Source: JAHFOW01 sp964370795 (GTDB taxonomy: Bacteria; Planctomycetota; Brocadiia; Brocadiales; Brocadiaceae). From it: 8,706 nucleotides of DNA. A program made the position numbers and the translations under genes. The stretch lies in assembly GCA_964370795.1 (NCBI GenBank), contig CAYJME010000145.1:1-8706 (forward strand), in the 5' to 3' direction. How positions within the stretch are numbered: position 1 is the stretch's first letter; every line of letters starts with the position of its first letter. Under the pieces are notes generated by a model. That model had not been told where the DNA came from. It was given only the letters and a program-made list of their open reading frames with translations, and did not search any database. Positions 1-6,092 of the stretch are shown piece by piece.

Positions 1-1311
1 CGGAAGCGTACTCCCAAAGCATTAGGCATAGGAGATAAAGAATATTTTATCACCTCTGACGTTTCCGCATCGCTGCCTCATACGCGGGATGTGGTGTATC
101 TGGACGATAATGAATTAGCCGTTCTTACGATGGATCACTATGAAACAAAAACTATGCAAAATATCCGTACCTATAAAAGGGTTGAAGAGATATCGTGGAA
201 TATCGACATGATTGAAAAGGGCGGTTACGAGCATTTCATGCTCAAGGAGATCCATGAGCAACCCCAGGCGCTGAAAAATGCCATGCGTGGAAGAATCGAA
301 AGTAATAGCGGCTTAATAAAGCTCGGTGGATTGATTAACTATGAAAAGGAACTTCGGGCGTGTAAACGTATCGTTATCGTTGCCTGTGGCACCTCATGGC
401 ATGCAGGGCTGGTGGGTGAATACATGCTGGAAGAACTGGTGCGTATCCCTGTCGAGGTTGAATATGCCTCTGAATTCCGCTATCGAAACCCCGTGATTGA
501 GGAAGGTACCGTAGTAATTGCTATTAGCCAATCAGGTGAGACGGCCGATACCCTTGCGGCAATGCGGGAGGCGCGCCACAAAGGAGCAAAAATACTCTCC
601 ATTTGCAACGTGGTTGGCAGTACTATTGCCAGGGAGGCAGACTGTGGAATTTACTTACATATCGGTCCGGAAATTGGAGTTGCTTCCACCAAGGCATTCA
701 CAGCTCAGATTACCGTTTTATATTTGTTCACCCTGCACATGATGCATCTGAAACATCCTCGCGTTCCGATGCATGACGATATGGTGAAGGCAATCCAATC
801 CATTCCCGATAAGATTCAGACCATCCTTGAAAGTGAAGAGGAGATGGTAAACCTTGCCAGGATATATAAGGACAGTGAACACTTCCTCTATTTAGGGAGG
901 GGATACAATTATCCCGTAGCCCTTGAAGGCGCTTTAAAACTAAAGGAAATATCCTATATCCACGCAGAAGGTTATCCTGCTGCTGAGATGAAGCATGGCC
1001 CTATTGCGCTCATTAACAAGGACATGCCTGTTGTCTTTATTGCCACAAAAGACGGCGCCTATGGAAAGATACTCAACAATATAGAAGAGGTCAAAGCACG
1101 GGGCGGGAAAATAATTGTAATTGCAACGGAGGGAGACGATCAAATTGGAGAAAAGGTAGAACACGTGTTGTACATACCAAAGACGTCTGATACCCTGACG
1201 CCCATCTTATCCGTAATCCCGTTGCAGTTACTGGCTTATCACATGGCAGTGATGCGGGGTTGTGATGTGGATAAGCCCAGAAACCTTGCAAAGAGCGTAA
1301 CGGTTGAATAA
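1..1311 (+). CDS. glmS: Glutamine-fructose-6-phosphate aminotransferase (isomerizing), C-terminal part; 5' end outside window
   Basis: GlmS makes glucosamine-6-phosphate from fructose-6-phosphate and glutamine, the first step toward UDP-GlcNAc for peptidoglycan and LPS, in the cytosol. The frame is open from base 1 (RKRTPKALGIGDKEYF...), so the ATG at 91 is internal. The 436 visible residues compare with about 609 in E. coli, so roughly 175 residues of the N-terminal glutaminase domain, including the catalytic Cys, are off the edge. The end of the glutaminase domain (SDVSASLPHTRDVVYLDD) is present. Two SIS sugar-isomerase domains follow: the first has CGTSWHAG (about residue 129), SQSGETADTLAAMREA and STKAFTAQ. 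The second has LGRGYNYPVALEGALKLKEI and EGYPAAEMKHGPIALI. The C-terminus KPRNLAKSVTVE is the conserved isomerase tail. The gene converges with a DUF1326 gene across a 76-bp gap. No frameshift or missing motif is seen in the visible part. Confidence 0.97.
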   Translation, partial: RKRTPKALGIGDKEYFITSDVSASLPHTRDVVYLDDNELAVLTMDHYETKTMQNIRTYKRVEEISWNIDMIEKGGYEHFMLKEIHEQPQALKNAMRGRIESNSGLIKLGGLINYEKELRACKRIVIVACGTSWHAGLVGEYMLEELVRIPVEVEYASEFRYRNPVIEEGTVVIAISQSGETADTLAAMREARHKGAKILSICNVVGSTIAREADCGIYLHIGPEIGVASTKAFTAQITVLYLFTLHMMHLKHPRVPMHDDMVKAIQSIPDKIQTILESEEEMVNLARIYKDSEHFLYLGRGYNYPVALEGALKLKEISYIHAEGYPAAEMKHGPIALINKDMPVVFIATKDGAYGKILNNIEEVKARGGKIIVIATEGDDQIGEKVEHVLYIPKTSDTLTPILSVIPLQLLAYHMAVMRGCDVDKPRNLAKSVTVE

Positions 1312-1324
1312 GAATTGTTTATTT

Positions 1325-1357
1325 AATGGAGAGCGAAGTGGCGCTTCGCTCTCCATT
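1325..1357. terminator. Hairpin between convergent glmS and DUF1326 genes, likely bidirectional terminator
   Basis: A perfect 14-bp stem (AATGGAGAGCGAAG at 1325-1338 with its complement at 1344-1357) closes a 5-nt loop (TGGCG). It begins 14 nt after the glmS stop and lies 30 nt beyond the stop of the opposing gene. The tract after it on the plus strand is only modestly T-rich (GATTGATTTTA), and on the minus strand it is A/T mixed. Intrinsic termination is therefore likely but not textbook. Confidence 0.7.
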
Positions 1358-1387
1358 GATTGATTTTATGAAGAGATATGAAAATAT

Positions 1388-2074
1388 TTAATTGTTTGAA
1401 AATCGAAATGTTGTTGCAAAGCCGCTTCGCCCGTCATAATTCCATTCCTGCTTGTCCTCCGTAAACCGATGGGTGGTAGTCTTTCCCATGTTTAATGTCA
1501 AATCAAATTCCCTTGACCAGATAGAAAAGTTTTTATTGACGATTTGCGTTGGCTTGCTTGCATCGCCTGCCCCGCGTAAAAATTCAAAATCCAGAATTAA
1601 TTTGCCCGGCACCTCGGCCTTTCTGCGCCATTCTGTTGACTCGATGCGGATTGGTAAATACCGCACGGTAATCCTTTCCTGAGGAACTTTGGCAAAATTG
1701 AATACGTGGTTCTGAAAGATGTCTAATAAGGCATTCTTCTGAACTGCCGATGCCTTTTCTTCAATATAAAAGACAATCCAATTCCTATCGGGTGTTGCCG
1801 TTAAATCTGTTACTCCGATTACCGTCTGTCCATCCAGGCTAAATTGTCCATAACTTCCTTTAAGAACACGAAAAACACCGGCAATTTTGCATGTCTTGTT
1901 GTGGGTCGGTTCACTTCCAAAGAGACACGGACATCCCGGATTGCAGGTACAGCCCTCAAAATATTCTCCCTCAATAGACCACGCAGGGTCTGCGAAAACA
2001 ACGTTCGGTATACTCCAGAATACCATCATAAAGAGCGTCAGACCAGACAATCCATATTTCATCTTTTTCAACAT
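1388..2074 (-). CDS. Exported DUF1326-family cysteine-rich protein
   Basis: The 228-residue protein starts with a signal peptide: positive MLKKMK, a hydrophobic stretch at about residues 8-25, and a probable cleavage after VVFA (residue 28). The mature protein opens with WSIEGEYFEGCTCNPGCPCL, the cysteine-rich signature of DUF1326 proteins. Cys42, 44, 48 and 50, plus Cys62, could bind metal or form disulfides. The rest looks beta-rich (GQFSLDGQTVIGVTDL, RITVRYLPIRIESTEW). The biochemical function of the family is not established. The start is supported by AAGGAG at 2081-2086, six bases before the ATG. It lies 82 bp downstream of the PCMT-type gene in the same direction and may be the last gene of that transcript; the 1325-1357 hairpin follows it. 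Family assignment is by recognition of the Cys motif. Export is inferred from the N-terminus. Confidence 0.8.
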   Translation of the reverse strand: MLKKMKYGLSGLTLFMMVFWSIPNVVFADPAWSIEGEYFEGCTCNPGCPCLFGSEPTHNKTCKIAGVFRVLKGSYGQFSLDGQTVIGVTDLTATPDRNWIVFYIEEKASAVQKNALLDIFQNHVFNFAKVPQERITVRYLPIRIESTEWRRKAEVPGKLILDFEFLRGAGDASKPTQIVNKNFSIWSREFDLTLNMGKTTTHRFTEDKQEWNYDGRSGFATTFRFSNN

Positions 2075-2156
2075 CTCGTTCTCCTTGTAAACATACCTGT
2101 AGAATTAAATAAAACAAAAATTGATAAATTGCCAGGGATGGATTATTTTCCCGTGG

Positions 2157-2930
2157 TCATTTTCTGATGAGAGGCACAAATCGAACGGGAATAATGGATT
2201 CTTTTACTACCTTTGAAGACGCATCCTTGGTAATCAACATCAGTTCCTGTACTTCGTACACGTGCCCAACGGGGATAACCATACGGCCTCCGGGTTTAAG
2301 CTGTTCGATAAGGGGTTGTGGTATATGTTCCGCTGCCGCGGTAACAATGATTGCATCAAAAGGGGCATGCTCCGACCATCCCTTGTAACCATCTCCTATC
2401 TTCCCCTCTATATTACTACAGCCCATTGTTTTTAGGCGCTTAAAGGCGTTATTTCCCAGTTCCTCAACGATTTCTATTGTATACACCTGCTTTGCAATCC
2501 TGGCAAGAATTGCCGCCTGATACCCCGATCCCGTTCCTACCTCGAGGACTACATCGTCTTTGTCTACCTTTAATAATTCCGTCATGAATGCCACGATGTA
2601 CGGCTGGGAAATCGTCTGTCCCAGACCGATGGGCACTGGTTGGTCCCAGTAACTATACGCGCGATTTTCCGCGGGAATGAAAAGATGCCGGGGCACTGCT
2701 TCCATAGCATCAAGCACCCTTTTATCCTGAACGCCCCGGTTGGCAATCTGCTCTTCCACCATCTGTTTCCGATGTCGTGTGAAGGTTTCCTCATTATAGA
2801 GTGTGCCTTTGTCACCCATGGCAGAAACACCGCCCTTCTTAAAAACAGTCGGGATAATAAAAGATATTAAGAGAGCCACGCATGTGGCGATAAACACCAT
2901 AATACTTATTTTCATGATATTTCTTTTCAT
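2157..2930 (-). CDS. pcm: Protein-L-isoaspartate O-methyltransferase with N-terminal membrane or signal segment
   Basis: PCMT enzymes use S-adenosylmethionine to methylate isoaspartyl residues in damaged proteins, starting their repair. Family marks, in order: RHRKQMVEEQIANRGVQD (about 51-69), VPRHLFIP (79-86), GQTISQPYIVAFMTE (104-118), the SAM-binding motif I VLEVGTGSGYQAAILA (128-143), and FDAIIVTAAAEHIP followed by LKPGGRMVIPVG. At 257 residues it is about 50 longer than E. coli Pcm (208). The extra part is N-terminal: KRN, then a hydrophobic helix at about residues 8-29, then KKGG. This predicts a membrane-anchored or exported enzyme, which is odd for a SAM-dependent protein. The start codon overlaps the selD stop in ATGA (2927-2930) with no strong ribosome site of its own, so translation is probably coupled to selD. 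A shorter start at Met38 would remove the helix, but its upstream ribosome site is weak. Confidence 0.93.
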   Translation of the reverse strand: MKRNIMKISIMVFIATCVALLISFIIPTVFKKGGVSAMGDKGTLYNEETFTRHRKQMVEEQIANRGVQDKRVLDAMEAVPRHLFIPAENRAYSYWDQPVPIGLGQTISQPYIVAFMTELLKVDKDDVVLEVGTGSGYQAAILARIAKQVYTIEIVEELGNNAFKRLKTMGCSNIEGKIGDGYKGWSEHAPFDAIIVTAAAEHIPQPLIEQLKPGGRMVIPVGHVYEVQELMLITKDASSKVVKESIIPVRFVPLIRK

Positions 2931-3976
2931 GGCACGACAATAAGAGAAACATCTCTTTTTTCATGCACTTCACCAATAACGCTTGCGGTTGCAACGCCTC
3001 TTTGCTTGAGGTTCGTGCATAATATTTCTACTTTTTCTTTCGGTACAGAGATAAGGAGACCTCCAGAAGTCTGGGCATCAAATACGATATCCTTGTGTTC
3101 TTCCCGTACTCTGGGATCTATCCTGATCTTGTCCTGCAAATATATTTTACTCAGCTTTGATACCCCCGGTATCAATCCCATCTTGACATAGCGTTCGCAA
3201 CCTTCGAAGATTGGTATACGTTCGGCAAAAAAGAAGAGCGTTACCTTGCTCGCATCGGCCATCTCCAACCCATGACCCATAAGGCCAAACCCGGTAATAT
3301 CCGTGCAACTATTTACCCCTACCTCAAGCATTACTTCGGATGCCGTCTTGTTTAACTGAACCATACATTGTGTTACCAGGCTTATATGTTCTTCGGAAGC
3401 CTTATTGGCCTTAATTGCCGAGATGACCAACCCTGTCCCAAGCGGTTTAGTCAGTACCAGCATATCTCCGGGCTTTGCCCCTGCATTGGTTACTATGTTA
3501 TCAGGGTGGATAATTCCGGTGACCGATAACCCGTATTTGATTTCCGTATCCTGCAGGGTATGACCACCCACAACAACCGCCCCCGCTTCATTTACCTTAT
3601 CTGCGCCACCCTTCAGTATTTCTACGAGAATATCTTTTTCGAGCGATTTTATCGGGTAGCAGAGGATATTCATAGCCGTGAGGGGTTTGCCGCCCATGGC
3701 ATAAACGTCGCTCAGTGCATTGGCTGCGGCAATCTGTCCGTAATCATACGGATTGTTTACCACAGGGGTAAAGAAATCCAGGGTCTGTACTAATGCGGTA
3801 TCTTTGCTAATCTGGTAAATACCTGCATCTGCAAAGGTTTTTGGGCCAACCAGTACATGCTCGTTTGGATATTCAGGCAAGTGGTTGACCACATACGCCA
3901 TGTCTTCAACGGGGATCTTCCCCGCTCAGCCACCACAGGCAGCATAATCTATCAATCGCTTTTTTCCCCACGCCAC
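2927..3976 (-). CDS. selD: Selenophosphate synthetase containing selenocysteine (in-frame UGA at 3926-3928)
   Basis: SelD makes selenophosphate from selenide and ATP, the selenium donor for selenocysteine-tRNA and selenouridine. The ATG at 3901 would drop the catalytic N-terminus. Reading upstream in frame gives GKKRLIDYAACGG-TGA-AGKIPVED, starting at GTG 3976-3974. Read as Sec, the TGA is residue 17, the position of catalytic Cys17 in E. coli SelD; Lys20 and even Arg7-Leu8 fall on the same numbers. The full product is 349 residues (E. coli 347). Downstream marks include FADAGIY and TLDFFTPVV (metal-binding Asp at about 50 and 67), AAANALSDVYAMGGKP, VVGGHT, LTKPLGTG, CTDITGFGLMGH and DAQTSGGLL. 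It lies 56 bp after the haem lipoprotein gene with no clear terminator between, and overlaps the PCMT-type gene by 4 nt. Sec-containing SelD proteins are known in other bacteria and archaea. What would be lost by annotating from 3901 is residues 1-25, including Sec17 and Lys20. Confidence 0.95.
3884..3928 (-). promoter_or_regulatory. Sec UGA codon plus candidate bacterial SECIS stem-loop in selD
   Basis: The UGA is at 3928-3926 on the minus strand. After 15 nt comes GUUGA (3910-3906), AG, ACAU, the apical loop GGCGU (3899-3895), AUGU, GG and UCAAC (3888-3884). This gives a 5-bp lower and a 4-bp upper helix around a small symmetric internal loop. The apical loop begins with GG, 27 nt after the UGA. 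Bacterial SECIS elements described so far have a short stem-loop with a G among the first loop bases at about 16-37 nt from the UGA, so this fits. The element should bind SelB during translation. The spacer also contains a smaller GGGGA-AGA-UCCCC hairpin that could compete. Confidence 0.72.
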
Positions 3977-3980
3977 AGGA

Positions 3981-3991
3981 ATCACCCCCTT
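3981..3991 (-). promoter_or_regulatory. Strong Shine-Dalgarno deciding the GTG start of selD
   Basis: The minus strand reads AAGGGGGTGAT, differing from the full anti-SD complement AAGGAGGTGAT at one base (which can wobble-pair). The GTG start follows after TTCCT, a normal spacing from the GGGGG core. This supports translation beginning upstream of the in-frame TGA rather than at the ATG at 3901. Confidence 0.75.
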
Positions 3992-4032
3992 TTCTTTAAT
4001 AAAATCTTTAAATGCCCTATTTCACAGGACTC

Positions 4033-4521
4033 TTACTGAAACCACGATGTAGACGATTCTTTGGGATTAAACTTTGCATGACATTCGTCACAACTATTAA
4101 CGACCTTAAAAAAAGCTGCTTGTGCCCTGTCTTTATTCCTTTCCTGACATGCGCTAATCAACTCCAGGGCGTTCAGGTGGAACTGGACGTCGAGGTTGAC
4201 AAACTCCTTTGGCAAATCTTTTTTGTTGGCGCCCGTAAATACCACAGGACTCGCGTCCTTGAGCTTTTTTGTATCATTTTTGATGTCGTCCCAATTCTGC
4301 TGGTTAATTGACGATGATAGATGTTTTAATAATACCTTGATGTCCTTCATGTGTACAATAAAGCCCTGTTCGTTTTTAATGAAACCAATTTCTTCTCCTG
4401 GTTTTGATGCCGGCGGGATTTTCTCTGAAGCAGCTTTTTTTTCTGCTAATTTTTCAACCTCTTTTTTACCACAGCCAAATAAACAAATGAATGAAATTGT
4501 TATAAAAATAATTTTTTTCAT
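4033..4521 (-). CDS. Lipoprotein with one C-terminal c-type haem site (cytochrome c'-like)
   Basis: The 162-residue protein begins MKKIIFITISFICLFGC: a lipoprotein signal peptide with lipobox LFGC and Cys17 as the probable lipidated residue, so it should be membrane-anchored outside the cytoplasm. A Lys/Glu-rich linker (about 18-45) is followed by mostly helical sequence. A single CDECH haem-attachment motif sits at residues 144-148, followed by AKF and the end of the protein. A CxxCH near the C-terminus of a helical domain of about 115 residues resembles cytochrome c' (four-helix bundle), but I do not recognise the exact family. The role could be electron transfer, or NO or ligand binding; the sequence does not decide. 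The ribosome site is weak (AGG, 9 bases before the ATG). selD follows after 56 bp, and kbl lies 127 bp upstream. Confidence 0.85.
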   Translation of the reverse strand: MKKIIFITISFICLFGCGKKEVEKLAEKKAASEKIPPASKPGEEIGFIKNEQGFIVHMKDIKVLLKHLSSSINQQNWDDIKNDTKKLKDASPVVFTGANKKDLPKEFVNLDVQFHLNALELISACQERNKDRAQAAFFKVVNSCDECHAKFNPKESSTSWFQ

Positions 4522-4606
4522 ACAAAATACCTGAAAATGAGAAAATTAATACACGGTACTTATTACGGTAACACAAGGATTGAGTTACATGAAATAGAAC
4601 AAATGC

Positions 4607-4635
4607 ATGTTAAACATTCTTCCTGAAAAAATCAA
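4607..4635 (-). promoter_or_regulatory. Possible sigma70-type promoter for the lipoprotein-selD-pcm-DUF1326 series
   Basis: In the 127-bp gap after kbl, the minus strand has TTGATT (4635-4630), 17 bases, then TAACAT (4612-4607), each matching four of six consensus bases. Transcription would start about 80 bases before the lipoprotein ATG. This is weak evidence in AT-rich sequence. A second pair in the same gap (TTGTGT, 17 bases, TGTATT) is about as good. Confidence 0.25.
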
Positions 4636-4648
4636 TAGAAATGGTTTG

Positions 4649-5947
4649 TTATACGATCCTTAAGGATTTTCCGATCTTTTCAAACCGCTCAATAGCCCAG
4701 ACAAGATCGTCCTGACTATGCGTAGCGGAAATCATTACCCGGATGCGTGCCTTACCCATGGGTACCGTTGGATAGCCTATGGCCTGGGCAAAGACACCTT
4801 CTTCAAATAACTCCTTGCTGAATTCTTTGGCTATCATGGCGTCTCCAATCATAACGGGCGTTATCGGCGTTTTGGTGTGCCCGATATTAAACCCCGCGTG
4901 TTTCATCTTTTCCTGAAAATATTTCGTGTTATCCCAGAGTTTTTTAACCAACGCATCCGTGGTATTCAGGATATCCACTGCGGCAATACAGGCCGCAACA
5001 TCCGCGGCAGTTACGGCGCTCGAAAAAAGGAAGGGTCGTCCCTTCTGTGTAAGATAATCCGTTAATTGCTTGCTCCCCGCAATATACCCACCAACAACGC
5101 CGAATGCCTTTGACAGCGTGCCGACCTCAATATCAACTTTTCCGTGAAGATTGAAGTGATCGACAATCCCTCTGCCTCCCCGGCCAAGAACGCCTTCGCC
5201 ATGCGCATCATCTACCATCGTAATGGCCCCGCATTTTTCGGCGACATCGACTATTTCCGGTAGCGGCGCGATATCTCCCTCCATGCTGAAAACGCCATCG
5301 GTAATAATGAGAAGACGCGGAACTTTCTTTCTATCAGAGAACCCTGCTATTCCACTTTCATTAACCCCCTTTAGCTCTCCCTTGCTCAAGGGGAATACAG
5401 GGGGATTCGTAAAGGTGGAGTGTGGAGACTTTATAGGTTGAGGGGAGTTTATTTCTCCGGAAATCTTTGCCTGAAGGTCTTGTGGATTACAATGTTCATA
5501 TCGCACAATCTTTGCCCTGGAAAGACGGCTTCCGTCAATAATACTCGCATGGTTGAGTTCGTCAGAAAAGACAATATCGCCCTCGCCAACAATGGCAGGA
5601 ATTACGGCAAGATTTGCACAGAATCCGGATTGAAAGGTGAGGGCGCTTTCTGCCCCTTTAAATTGAGCAAGCTTTCGTTCGAGTTCTTTGTGCAAGTTTG
5701 TAGTTCCGGCTATTGTTCTTACCGCAGCCGGGCCAACACCGTAAGCGCCAATTGCTTTTTGGGCTGCCGATTTTAATTGAGGGTCATTGGCAAGCCCCAG
5801 GTAATTATTAGAACAGAGGTTTAGCACCTTCCTTCCATCCACTACGATCCATGCCCCCTGTGGGCTTTCAATCGTCCGTATGTTTGTGAATAACCCTGTT
5901 TCCTTCAATTTGTTTAATTCATCGGTAATAAAATCCAGCTTATCCAT
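4649..5947 (-). CDS. kbl: Glycine C-acetyltransferase (2-amino-3-ketobutyrate CoA ligase) with an in-frame insertion
   Basis: Kbl is a PLP enzyme that splits 2-amino-3-ketobutyrate with CoA into glycine and acetyl-CoA, the second step of threonine breakdown. Family marks: NLCSNNYLGLANDPQL (43-58), FQSGFCAN (105-112), LNHASIIDGSRL (131-142), ITDGVFSMEGDIAPL (215-229), VDDAHGEGVLG (245-255), GTLSKAFGVVGGY with the likely PLP lysine at 280, RPFLFSSAVT, and the C-terminal ARIRVMISATHS. The protein is 432 residues against 398 in E. coli. The excess lies between DLQAKI (157-162) and RLLIITDG (211 on), about 35-39 residues rich in Pro, Ser and Asn. Start support: GAGGAAA at 5953-5959, five bases before the ATG. 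By sequence alone, BioF-type alpha-oxoamine synthase is the close alternative. tdh directly upstream favours Kbl. Confidence 0.93.
   Translation of the reverse strand: MDKLDFITDELNKLKETGLFTNIRTIESPQGAWIVVDGRKVLNLCSNNYLGLANDPQLKSAAQKAIGAYGVGPAAVRTIAGTTNLHKELERKLAQFKGAESALTFQSGFCANLAVIPAIVGEGDIVFSDELNHASIIDGSRLSRAKIVRYEHCNPQDLQAKISGEINSPQPIKSPHSTFTNPPVFPLSKGELKGVNESGIAGFSDRKKVPRLLIITDGVFSMEGDIAPLPEIVDVAEKCGAITMVDDAHGEGVLGRGGRGIVDHFNLHGKVDIEVGTLSKAFGVVGGYIAGSKQLTDYLTQKGRPFLFSSAVTAADVAACIAAVDILNTTDALVKKLWDNTKYFQEKMKHAGFNIGHTKTPITPVMIGDAMIAKEFSKELFEEGVFAQAIGYPTVPMGKARIRVMISATHSQDDLVWAIERFEKIGKSLRIV
5339..5455 (-). repeat. In-frame insertion in kbl containing an imperfect palindromic repeat
   Basis: The segment codes for residues about 165-203 of the Kbl protein, absent from E. 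coli Kbl. Its core at 5361-5407 is an imperfect inverted repeat. On the plus strand it runs AACCCCCTTTAGCTCTCCC, then TTGCTCAA, then GGGGAATACAGGGGGATT. The arms match over most of about 21 bases with a tiny loop. The encoded NPPVFPLSKGELKG is typical of what such C-rich/G-rich dispersed palindromes give when read through. The size is near a multiple of three and the frame is preserved. Exact borders are uncertain because only a remembered homologue was used for comparison. Confidence 0.65.
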
Positions 5948-5965
5948 AATTGTTTCCTCATAAAG

Positions 5966-6084
5966 TTAGCTACGAATTTATACGAATTAAGAAATAAAAA
6001 TGATGCATGTTTAAAATGATACCTATAAATAAACTACTTATTTTCTTTTTATATTCGTGGTCATTCGTGTAATTTCGTGGCCAA
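5966..6084. repeat. Imperfect inverted repeat in the tdh-kbl gap (TTCGTG-type element)
   Basis: The left arm (5966-6000) contains CTACGAATTTATACGAATTAAG. The right arm (6046-6084) contains ATTCGTGGTCATTCGTGTAA and then TTTCGTGGCCAA. The reverse complement of the right arm aligns with the left arm along its length with few changes, so the element can fold into a long AT-rich hairpin with a loop of about 45 bases. The three TTCGTG units in the right arm are a short direct repeat. It fills most of the 145-bp gap and leaves only the kbl ribosome site. It may attenuate readthrough from tdh to kbl. It resembles a small non-coding dispersed repeat. Confidence 0.6.
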
Positions 6085-6092
6085 ATCACACT

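Noticed and set aside
2927..3901. selD annotated from ATG 3901 as a 324-residue protein
   Set aside because: It lacks the catalytic Cys/Sec and Lys20. The frame continues upstream through TGA with clear SelD homology to a GTG with a strong ribosome site.
3909..3925. GCGGGGA-AGA-UCCCCGU hairpin directly after the UGA as the SECIS itself
   Set aside because: Its loop G is only about 9 bases from the UGA, closer than bacterial SECIS loops. The next stem-loop (3884-3910) fits the distance and loop rule better.
5420..5776. 118-codon plus-strand reading frame opposite kbl
   Set aside because: It is the antisense shadow of a well-supported gene and has no motif of its own.
4649..5947. Calling this gene bioF (8-amino-7-oxononanoate synthase)
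   Set aside because: The fold family is shared, but the Kbl-type motifs and the tdh gene directly upstream favour glycine C-acetyltransferase.
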